DNA from: Closterium sp. Naga37s-1
Taxonomy: Eukaryota > Streptophyta > Zygnematophyceae > Desmidiales > Closteriaceae
NCBI GenBank assembly: GCA_947471745.1
Contig: CANJKZ010000169.1
Span: 1,868,001 to 1,932,000, forward strand
Length of the DNA: 64,000 nucleotides
Reading direction: 5' to 3'
The notes under the pieces were generated by a model that saw only the letters and a list, made by a program, of their open reading frames with translations, was not told the origin of the DNA and searched no databases. Both the position numbers and the translations under genes were made by a program. This document shows positions 56,203 to 64,000 of the stretch, in pieces. The first letter of the stretch is position 1, and every line of letters starts with the position of its first letter.

Positions 56203-57099
56203 GTATCTGTTAAAGATTAGAAGAAAGAAGAGAATTGCACTAACAAGAATGAGGATACAAATAGCAAACCCTAGAAGGGTTGTACTCGCTATAGAGCACC
56301 CCACTACAGGCTAGAGCATAAGATAACATTCTGACACACCCCCATAGCCAAAGTGGGGTGTAATCAGCAGAGTAAGCAAAGGAGTACAAGCTCAGGGTGG
56401 ATCACAATGTCACCACACATTCTGAGCACAAGTTCAAGAAGCAATAGTTTAAGTTCACAATTATGAGCAAAGCTAGTGGTAGTCACAACGGGCAAGTGAG
56501 GAGGAGGAGAGAGAGTGAGAGGAGAGGAGATAGGAGGCGACGGCTGAAGCTGCAGACACACAGGCAAGAGGAGGCAGACTGGCACAGCGGCTACCGGACG
56601 AAGTCCCCGGAATACAGGAGTAACAGGCCCCGCGGCTAAAGTAGCGGCAGACGAGCAACGGACCCACGGGCGGCTGGCACAGCTGGCTACGACTGGGCTA
56701 CCGGACGAAGTCCCCGGAATACAGGTGCTGCTGGCGACACGACGGCAACCTCCATTCAGCTTCCCCAAACTATCCCACTCCCCCCTGGCACATACCCGCT
56801 GCTACACCGCTAGCTCCACTCCCCCTTCACCCCCCCTTAGTACCACTCCACCGGCTCCAACACGTCCACCCCCCCTCAGCGGCAGCTGCAGCACAGGGAG
56901 ACGGAGGAGGAGGAGGAGCAGGGAACAGTACACAGTGGGTGCACCCCCATACCCCGCACCCCCAAACCCTAATACAGGAGAATGGGGAGTAGGAGGGGTG
57001 GGGCACGAGTAGAAGCGCTGGGGGACAGTAGGGAGGGCAGGGGCAGCAAGGAGCGGGCCCACCACGGGCCTGGTAGGGTCGCCCGAACCGCGCGTAGGC

Positions 57100-57262
57100 G
57101 GCCTGAGCCGCGCGCGGGCCTGGCGCCGCCCGTACGGGCCGCGCGCGGGCCTGGCGCAGCCCGTACGGGTGGCGCGCGGGCCTGGCGCAGCCCGTACGGG
57201 TCGCGCGCGGGCCTGGCGCAGCCCGTACGGGTCGCGCGCTGCCTGTACGGGCCGCGCGCAGG
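57100..57262 (-). repeat. nLTR-1 leader repeat with CCCGTACGGG palindrome
   Basis: Five units of about 30 bp (CGCGCGGGCCTGGCGCAG then CCCGTACGGG). Each carries a 10-base perfect palindrome. The last unit has one change (CCTGTACGGG). A matching tract is in nLTR-2. Confidence 0.85.
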
Positions 57263-57354
57263 CCACGACGGGCGACGGGGGGCGACGAACGGGTCCCCAT
57301 CGCCCGTCGCGGCGCCTCCCGAGGGCGACGCGACGGTTGACGGGGCCGAAGCCC

Positions 57355-57500
57355 GCTGCGCGCCTCGGGGCGCACAGCGGGCAGAGAACCGCCGCGCGCC
57401 TCGGGGCGCACGGCGGGCAGAAAACCGCCGCGCGCCTCGGGGCGCACGGCGGGAAGAAAACCGCCGCGCGCCTCGGGGCGCACGGCGGGAAGAAAACTGC
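57355..57500 (-). repeat. nLTR-1 leader repeat, about 36-bp unit
   Basis: Tandem copies of GCGCCTCGGGGCGCACGGCG plus GGMAGAAAACCGCC. Each unit contains the near palindrome GCGCCTCGGGGCGC. It lies next to the primer site side of the leader. Confidence 0.85.
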
Positions 57501-57603
57501 CACACGCCACGGGGCGTGCGGCACCGAGTGTAGTGGTAGGAGTTGCAGCGGAAGCTAGGAGGTGGTAAGCCCACCCACAGGATCGATCCAAGGGGATCGA
57601 CCT

Positions 57604-57615
57604 GCTCTGATACCA
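57604..57615 (-). other. nLTR-1 primer-binding site
   Basis: Exact TGGTATCAGAGC on the minus strand, directly adjoining the LTR. Confidence 0.92.
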
Positions 57616-58059
57616 TGTTAAAGTTTAGAAGAAAGAAGAGAATTGCACTAGCAAGAATGAGGATACAAATAGCAAACCCTAGAAGGGTTGTACTCGCTAT
57701 AGAGCACCCCACTACAGGCTAGAGCATAAGATAACATTCTGACAGTATCAACTAATACAAATGATGTTTTTACAAATTACACAGGCACACTGTGCGAGGA
57801 TAGGGTTATGCGACAAGTTGCCATTAATCTGCAAATTATATTGATATCTTGCAAAACGCAAAACGCAAACCTTGTGTTGTCCTGCATCAGTTTCTAACGA
57901 GGTGACGAGTAAATTTCGGTGGAAACAGTGTTTTCGCTACGGACAAATCCGCGCGTGAGCTAATTGTAGCCGAATCTGTACAGTAGATTCCGGAATTTCA
58001 ACTATTCAGCCATCGTTTCAACGAGTGACCAAACGTGATAACTTTTCGGGGCAAGGTAT

Positions 58060-59482
58060 TGTCAGAATATTATGCTCTAGCCTGTAGTGGGGTGCTCTAT
58101 AGCGAGTACAACCCTTCTAGGGTTTGCTATTTGTATCCTCATTCTTGCTAGTGCAACCCTCCTTCTTCTTTTTAAACTTTCACATGCTATCAGAGCAGGT
58201 CGATCCCCTTGGATCGATCCTGTGGGTGGGCTCACCACCTCGTTGCTTCCGCTGCAACTTCCACTACTACCTTCTGTGCCGCACGCCCCGTGGCGTGCGG
58301 CAGTTTTTCTTCCCGCCGTGCGCCCCGAGGCGCGCGGCGGTTTTCTGCCCGCCGTGCGCCCCGTGGCGCGCGGCGGTTCTCTGCCCGCTGTGCGCCCCGA
58401 GGCGCGCGGCGGGCTTCTACCCCGTCACTCGCCGCGTCGCCCTCAGGAGGCGCTGCGACGGGCGACGGGGACACGCGCGTCGCCCCCCGTCGCCCGTCGT
58501 GGCCTGCGCGCGGCCCGTACAGCCGGCGCGCGGCCCGTACGGGCTGCGCCAGGCCTGCGCGCGGCCCGTACGGGCTGCGCCAGACCCGCGCGCGGCCCGT
58601 ACGGGCTGTGCCAGGCCCGCGCGCGGCCCGTACGGGCTGCGCCAGGCCCGTGGGCGGCCCTTTCCTCGCTGCCCCTGCCCTCCCCGCTGTCCCCCGTGCT
58701 TCTGCTGGCGCCCCACCCCTCCTACAGCCCGTTCTCCTGAATTAGGGTTTGGGGGTGAGGGGTATGGGGGTGAAACTACTGTGTGCCGTTCCCTGCTCCT
58801 CCTCCTCCTCCGTCTCCCTGTGCTGCAGCTGCCGCTGAGGGGGGGTGGACTTGTTGGAGCCGTTGGAGTGGTGCTAAGGGGGGGTGAAGGGGGAGTGGAG
58901 CTAGCGGTGTAGCAGCGGGTGTGTGTCAGGAGGGGTGGTACTGTTTGGGGGAGGTCGAGTGGAGGCAGCAGTCTTGTCGTCAGCAGCAGCAGCAGTCCGG
59001 AGGCTACAATCTCCGGTAGTCGCCAGTCTCCCGTGGGTCCGTTGCTCGTCTGCCGCTACTTTTAGCCGCGGGGCCAGTTACCCCAGTAGTCCGGAGCGTT
59101 GTTCCGGTAGCCACTGAGCCAGCAGCTCGTCTGTGTGTCTGCAGCGTCAGCCGTCGCCTCCCATCTTCTCTCCCCCACAGTCTCTCCTCCTCCTCACTTG
59201 CCCTCTGCGATAGCCTCTAGCTTTGCTCATAATTGTGAACTTTAAACTATTGCTTCTTGAACTTGTGCTCAGAATGTGTGGAGACATTGTGATCCACCCT
59301 GAGCTTGTACTGCTTTGCTTGCTCTGCTGATTACACCCCACTTTGGCTATGGGGGTGTGTCAGAATATTATGCTCTAGCCTGTAGTGGGGTGCTCTATAG
59401 CGAGTACAACCCTTCTAGGGTTTGCTATTTGTATCCTCATTCTTGCTAGTGCTACCCTCCTTCTTCTTTTTAAACTTTCACA
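58060..59482 (+). mobile_element. nLTR-2, short non-autonomous LTR element
   Basis: 1,423 bp. The 125-bp LTRs (58060-58184, 59358-59482; TGTCAGAATATT to ACTTTCACA) differ at one base (GTGCAACC/GTGCTACC). The target duplication is GGTAT at 58055-58059 and 59483-59487. The primer site TGCTATCAGAGC at 58185 has one mismatch, and the polypurine tract CTATGGGGGTG precedes the 3' LTR. It is the same family as nLTR-1, in opposite orientation. There is no coding capacity beyond repeat-derived frames. Confidence 0.93.
58300..58660 (+). repeat. nLTR-2 leader repeats
   Basis: 58300-58425 carries four units of CCGCCGTGCGCCCCGAGGCG type. 58500-58660 carries five units of CGCGCGGCCCGTACGGGCTG type, most with the 12-base palindrome GCCCGTACGGGC. 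This is the plus-strand counterpart of the nLTR-1 leader. Confidence 0.87.
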
Positions 59483-59611
59483 GGTATGACCTTCCGTGAT
59501 AGCGCTGTGATCACGCGTGATATAATTTACTGTACTGTGACTGTCAGTGATAACCCTGTGATCAAACGTAATAAAACGGGCATAATTGTGACTATCCGTA
59601 TAATTTCCCTT

Positions 59612-59995
59612 CTGCACTGCGCATGCTTGTCTTTTCCACCGAATCCAGCCCACGTTCGGGGTGGCTGGTCAAACCGCTGTTCCCAAACCTGTATATTGCA
59701 CCCGACACCCTGAGAAAATGTGGGAATAAATATTGCATCCCCTGACCCAAAATAAATAAAACCCAATCGGAAAGGGATGCGACTCGGGGAGGCATCAACC
59801 CTGAAATCAATGCCCTTTCCCGTGTTTAGGGTTGATCCCTCCCAAAAATGCGTCAAGGTTCCCTAGGGGTTTATTTTTTTATGCCCTGCCCTTATTGTTC
59901 CCGGTAGCGTCGTTTAGCGCCACTAGCGCAAATGGGCTAAACGACTCTTCCGCGTGAAATATTTTGGGTGGAAACGACAAGCCAGAGCAGTAGGG
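59612..59995. other. Extra segment in the right inverted-repeat arm
   Basis: About 385 bp absent from the left arm, beginning near TGCGCATGC and ending near GCCAGAGCAG. No LTR, inverted repeat or target duplication was clear. It could be a small insertion in the right arm or a deletion from the left. Confidence 0.6.
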
Positions 59996-60198
59996 AATCT
60001 GTGATTTAACACCTACAGTGCACTCTCTGTGAAAAGTGAGACACGTGGCTCATTGAGAGCTAGACTCCCTAACCTGAACGATAACTGTCCCCCCTAGCCC
60101 AGCCTTTTGCGGAAACTGTCCGCAGGAAGCGAATCCCATTCCCTGAAAGCGGAGGGGTCGGGATACCTGTCCCCGCTAAGCTGAAAACCCTCCCTTTT

Positions 60199-60555
60199 AT
60201 TCTCCGTCCCTCCCACTCGCCAAGGGAGCCTAGTTGTTGATATCAGCCCGCTACTCAGGCTGTTAATATAGAATCAATTTTCTGTATATCAATCAGCCGG
60301 TTTATCTCCTGGGAGTGCACAAGTCATTTTGAGGTGAGAAGCGCTGAGGCGAATCGTTTATTATGGAGTGTTCAAGGCGAATCTTTGACCAATGGGAGGC
60401 GTCGGTTCGGTTCATAGACCCGGTTTGACTCGACTGATCGATCGAGCAAAAGGCAGCACGGAATTCCCGTTCGCGCTGCGAGCTCGTTGGTGCTCAAAGC
60501 GACAAATTTCGACTGCGCTGATTGGTCAATGTTCCCGCAGCGAGTTCGTCGTTCT
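60199..60555. other. Unassigned region beyond the foldback element
   Basis: Mixed-composition DNA with no recognised gene. It includes TATATCAATCAGCCGGTTTATC near 60276 and GATCGATCGAG near 60436. Confidence 0.4.
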
Positions 60556-60627
60556 GAACAGGTTCCGAACATGTTCAGAACAGGTTCCGAACATGTTCAG
60601 AACAGGTTCCGAACATGTTCAGAACAG
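60556..60627. repeat. 22-bp tandem repeat with GAACATGTTC palindrome
   Basis: Three full units of AGGTTCCGAACATGTTC plus AGAAC and a partial one at the left. Each unit contains the 10-base palindrome GAACATGTTC. The 22-bp period keeps several frames open, giving overlapping 150-170-codon frames at 60392-60957 that resemble nothing I know. Confidence 0.85.
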
Positions 60628-61440
60628 AATTCGAGCCAGTTCAAAACAGGCTTCGAACAAGCTGACGCGGCTGAAGCAGAGGGCAGCTACTCGCGCGCCG
60701 ACATTTCGAGAGCTACACTCTCGCCATCTGGAACACGTCAGCTCGAGAAATTGTTCACGACTCGAGCGATCAAAGCACGTGGCGAAACTGCTCACGCCAC
60801 CAGTATTCAAGCGAGGAGATTGGCCCAAATCAGCACGCATGTTCAAGAAAGCGAAGCTGACTCAAATAAACAAAATGGATCGATCGGAGGCGTTATTAGA
60901 ATAGCGCGAAAAACACAACGGATCAATGCCGTTAATAAATTTTGCGCGAACAGTTGAAATATTCGCCAGCGAATCGCAACCTAGCCGAGTCACAAAATAA
61001 AACGAGGGAAACGTGAAAATTGCTCGCGCCTCGCTAATGATAGGAATTGCTTAGAGATGTTAGATAGCTAGCAGTAGGAAGAGCCTAGAGAATATATAAA
61101 TGTATGTCTTGAATATTAAATATGCTCTTCCTATCAAGTATTCTCCCACGCTGCTATCAAGGTTATGCTTTAACTATCAAGGATTCTCTGACTACGCCGC
61201 GACATAGGGCATCCGCTGCTGCAGTTCCACGCCACTCAAACTCTCTTTCAGCAAACTCTGACCTTTGGATAGGGGCTGACTTCGGTCAGGCACCCAAGGA
61301 CCCTCGGAGGTGACCCCGAGAAGAGTTGTTTCAGCTATCGTGGCACTACCAGCAGTAGGGACTAGGTGATTTTGTAGTAACAAGCACTCCATCTACTACT
61401 ACCACGGAAAGGTGAGAAGACCCATAGCTATCACTTAGAG
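60628..61440. other. LTR-like AT-rich segment
   Basis: Around 61056-61160 the sequence TGTTAGATAGCTAGCAGTAGG, then GAATATATAAATG (TATA-like) and ATATTAAATATGC has the look of an LTR promoter and 3' end. No second copy is in the window and no primer site was found. Assignment is tentative. Confidence 0.35.
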
Positions 61441-62570
61441 ACTAATGTAGACGATTACAAGCTAGACTAAGATTTTCATTTACTCCCGCAATTGGTCTTT
61501 TTAATGGAATGAAAGTTGTTTAATGCATGCAATTTATCGCTCGTTTTTGCCTTCTCTTTGAGTTTCTCTTCCTTATTCTCTACTTTCGGGTCCTACTTAC
61601 ATTTGTTCTTTACTACGACGTATTTTCTGTTATTTGAATTTGTTTTATCTATTTTATTATTTTCTTAGGTTATCTGTGCTTCCTGTTTACTTTGCATTGT
61701 TATTGTCGACTTCCTGAATATTTCAGTTTGCGTATATTTGTAACACATGTGTTTCATTCACCTGTTTTGTTCGAAATTCCTTTTCAATTGCACGTTCTCT
61801 GTCATTTATCTATGTAATACTAGAAAATTGTTGTTTTGTTGTCTCGTGGTCGTCTGTTTCTTTAAGCCATTCTTTCATTTTCTCTTCCTTTTCATTTCCT
61901 TTTCATTCTCATATCATTCTTTGATAATCTCAATCTGTTCAACATTCTATTGCCTGGCTAATATTTCTTTCAACATTATGCATGCTTAAAACCTCTTTCA
62001 ACATTCTTCCTTGCTTTGCGTTTTACACTGGTACTTATTGTTGTTTTCTGTCTACTCATGTAAGGGGTCTTTGTTGGAGCAGCATGCATGGAATTTGGTA
62101 TGTCAGAATATTGCACCTCCTTTTTCTACGCCTATTGTTGGCTGCTTCTGCTTTCTAATTTGATTTCAGCTTCTGTTTTTTTTTTTTTAGATGTTTACTG
62201 CTTCTGCTTAATGTCTACCTTGCCATATCTCTTCCTGTTTTCTTTGTTTCTTCATTCCGTTTTAGTGTTTTCTATCCTAGTGAAAAATATATCCTTATTT
62301 GCTCTCCTCCCTTCTTTCCACTTCTTAATTTTCTTGTTCTGTTCTGCTTGCTTGCCCTTTCGTCAACAGGCCGCATGTACACAAGTACATACTACCTTGT
62401 TAGTATTTAGAGGAGTCAGATTGAGCTAGGGAATAGGGAAATGTTGGATAGTGGGCTTTGATTTAGACTGCTGTTTATAGTTTTTTGCATCTTCTATTTT
62501 TATCTTTCTTCTTTATTGCCCCTTTTGTTTGTGCATTTGCATGTGCATGATTTTGTTTTAAACTTCATTC
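61441..62570. other. T-rich region without recognised features
   Basis: About 1.1 kb with strong T and CTT/TTC bias on the plus strand. Small frames (61747-61989, 62088-62429) encode only Phe/Leu/Ser-rich low-complexity peptides and are probably not genes. It could be intronic or an old untranslated region. Confidence 0.4.
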
Positions 62571-62990
62571 ATTAACAGGTCCTGGAGGATGGCCTGGACT
62601 GTGGGCCCGCCCTGGATGTGTAAGGGGCGGGCGACAGGGCCCCCAGGCAGGTTCTCATTTGGTCTCAGGCAAGGTCACCATGTCCCAGGCAGGTCCCATA
62701 GTGGGCAGGAGCAAGTGGCATGCTCCCCTAGGGGCAGGAAGTAGGCAGTAGGGCCAGACTGGGATGTTTAGACTGCATAGCCTGCATGTTTATATTGCCT
62801 AGCCTAGCCTGCTTGTCTAGACTTGTCGGCTCCTGCTTGTGTTGCCTGTACCTTGCATACTATCAATACAAGGACCGCTTGAGAGAGAGAAGAGAGGAGG
62901 TGGTGGGCAGTAGCTGAAGCTGCTAGCAGAGTGGCTACTGGAGCAACTGGCTCGCGGGCACTGGAGCAGGGCCTATTTTATCAGTATAAA
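62571..62990. other. GC-rich LTR-like or leader-like fragment
   Basis: GGTCCTGGAGGATGG to GGAGCAGGGCC, with CCTAGCCTAGCCTGC runs, GGCAGG repeats and a GAGAGAGAGAAGAG tract. Phrases such as CTACTGGAGCAACTGGCTCG recur, diverged, at 63720-63840, as in a copia leader. No LTR boundaries could be fixed. Confidence 0.35.
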
Positions 62991-64000
62991 AGATACTGTT
63001 TTTCCTGAAAAATCACTCGTTTTCCCCGTGACACAGGTATATCAGTATATGGCTATTTTTGGCTCTGTAAAATCAGAATAAATTGATATAACCATAGGGA
63101 GAAATCAGTTTAGTGGTGTATTGTGATTCACACCCCAAAAATGTTTTTTTTGGCCACCCTGGGAAATCATTATCCTGACAATTCACAGGCTGTGAACCTT
63201 GACCCGTCAGTATAACCCTCGAAATCAAACTGAGTTTGTTTCCCCGTAAAAAAATAAAAAAATCATTTTGGACCCTTCTGTACAGGGAGGGCGCACCTGT
63301 GATTCTCGCGAGTACTTTTCAAGTCATAGGGTACATGGTGGTGGAGAAACACGTGTGATTCACGTGGGTCCCAAAACCAAGTGCTGCATTAGCGCAGCCC
63401 CAAACCAAAGCAAGTGGCTGAGTCAGCCAGGTATGCACCTTGCTGCGACACTTGGGTGGTGCGTCAAACGTGCCAGGCGGGCCCTACGGACAGTTCGTTT
63501 GGCCCTAGCAGCACAGGATGTTCGGTCGAGTGGCTCTCGAGAGTCAATTATCACCTAGAAAATCCATTGCGTTCTCGTAACGAAGGAAATCCACACTGAA
63601 ACCTTAGTATCGATATACATTTTACCTTGACGTGTATGAGTTAACAAAAACCCTGAAATTTCCAGTTTAAATATGTAGGCTAGCACTGAGTGGGACACGT
63701 TTTCTTAGGGGGGGCACTCAGTGCTGGAGTAACTGGACAGTGCTGATAGGTCAGTGCTAGAGGGCCTGCACTGGAGTAACTGACTCGTACGCCTGGAGAA
63801 ACCGACTCACGGGTGACTAGAGCAATGGGCTTACTGGCGACTGGCGCTGCTGGCTTCACGGCGGCCACCCCCCTCCAACCTCTCCAACCTCTCCCCCCTC
63901 CCCGAAACATCCCCCCCACACGGCAGGACGGCTAGACAGGAGAAAGGAAAAGGATGAGGAGGCAGTTGGAAACGGAGAGGAAACATAAGAGGAGGAGGAG
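62991..64000. other. Unassigned AT-rich region to the window end
   Basis: No recognised gene. It contains two CACGTG boxes (63350-63355 and 63361-63366), a short palindrome TCACAGGCTGTGA near 63186, and from about 63680 another GC-rich stretch with TGGAGTAACTG repeats resembling 62890-62960. The last 40 bases are GGAGGAGGA-rich. Confidence 0.4.

Larger units (their letters stand above)
56208..57744 (-). mobile_element. nLTR-1, short non-autonomous LTR element
   Basis: 1,537 bp. The 129-bp LTRs (56208-56336, 57616-57744; TGTTAAAG to TCTGACA) differ at two bases, flanked by GTATC at 56203-56207 and 57745-57749. It has the perfect initiator-Met primer site TGGTATCAGAGC at 57615-57604 and the TATGGGGGTG polypurine tract beside the left LTR. 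The interior has no gag or pol, only a GC-rich repeat leader and a 3' block shared with Copia-7. Frames of up to about 250 codons in it are products of 100% GC-type repeats. Confidence 0.93.
54932..60191. mobile_element. Foldback-type DNA transposon with long terminal inverted repeats
   Basis: The left arm 54932-55412 and the reverse complement of 57906-60191 align through their length once the nested LTR element 58060-59482 and an extra segment 59612-59995 are removed. Both arms start AGGGTTTTCAGC and share CGGGGACAGGTATCCCGACCCC, CGCAAAAGGCTGGGCTAG and ATCACGCGTGATCACAGCGCTATCACGG-type motifs. CCCTTTT flanks both ends (54925-54931 and 60192-60198; eight bases CCCTTTTA if one terminal base is counted differently). 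No transposase frame was found, so it is non-autonomous. The superfamily is unsettled: target length suggests hAT, arm length suggests Mutator or foldback types. Confidence 0.85.
57906..60191 (-). repeat. Right terminal inverted repeat arm (interrupted)
   Basis: Pieces 57906-58059, 59488-59611 and 59996-60191 align in reverse with the left arm. Joining across the nested LTR element restores GGCAAGGTATGACCTTCCG, matching the left arm. The arms have diverged by many single-base changes, so the DNA transposon is older than the LTR elements inside it. Confidence 0.85.

Noticed and set aside
56802..57712. Long frames of 180-254 codons in nLTR-1 and nLTR-2
   Set aside because: They are Arg/Pro/Ala-rich readings of GC-rich tandem repeats, open in several frames on both strands at once, and lack any domain.
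60570..60627. GAACATGTTC as an animal p53 or steroid-receptor site
   Set aside because: It fits the half-site pattern, but those factors are not expected in this lineage and the palindrome is short.
61747..62429. Possible small membrane proteins in the T-rich region
   Set aside because: Hydrophobicity comes from T-rich codons (Phe, Leu). There is no supporting start context, and neighbouring DNA has the same bias.

Overview
This window is eukaryotic repeat DNA, and I found no host gene that I can defend. The LTR elements use plant-type primer sites (TGGTATCAGAGC and variants, matching the 3' end of initiator-Met tRNA), the Ty3/gypsy element ends in a chromodomain, and Ty1/copia elements dominate. 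This suggests a large-genome member of the green lineage, such as a streptophyte alga or bryophyte. The sequence alone does not fix the species.

Layout. 1-3351: a decayed minus-strand copia (Copia-1) whose LTR and satellite edge occur twice, about 2.9 kb apart. 3362-27545: one satellite array of 37-bp monomers, split at 4482 by a full-length copia (Copia-2, 4483-12087) with a perfect GTTGG target-site duplication; deleting the element restores a perfect monomer. The long arm (12093-27545, about 15.4 kb) carries higher-order repeats of 18 and 20 monomers and ends against a truncated Copia-2 relative (27546-28310). 28311-36557: a scrambled copia (Copia-3) with telomere-like TTAGGG triplets in both LTRs; its middle is replaced by a reversed chromovirus fragment (Gypsy-1) and a further copia fragment (Copia-4). 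36558-41204: a second, badly mutated copy of the same gypsy family (Gypsy-2) with chromodomain and 3' LTR. 41205-45890: a decayed copia (Copia-5) joined to an integrase fragment from another family (Copia-6). 45891-47135: apparently non-repetitive DNA. 47141-54660: a nearly intact minus-strand copia (Copia-7) with 124-bp LTRs, an ACGAA target duplication, and one long polyprotein frame broken only by two TAG codons. 54932-60191: a DNA transposon-like foldback element with terminal inverted repeats of about 480 bp and a 7-8 bp target duplication. Two short non-autonomous LTR elements sit inside it (56208-57744 and 58060-59482), each with its own perfect 5-bp duplication. 60199-64000: AT- and T-rich DNA with LTR-like pieces and small tandem repeats.

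How the parts relate. Copia-7, Copia-3 and the two non-autonomous elements share a polypurine tract ending TATGGGGGTG before TGTCA, and all have long GC-rich leaders built from minisatellites. Copia-7 and the two short elements also share a 3' untranslated block of about 50 bp. The short elements therefore look like parasites of Copia-7-type machinery. Relative order from nesting: satellite before Copia-2; foldback element before both short LTR elements. The near-identical LTRs make Copia-7 and the short elements the youngest insertions.

Coordinates of LTRs and target duplications were read base by base. Domain boundaries inside decayed genes are approximate.
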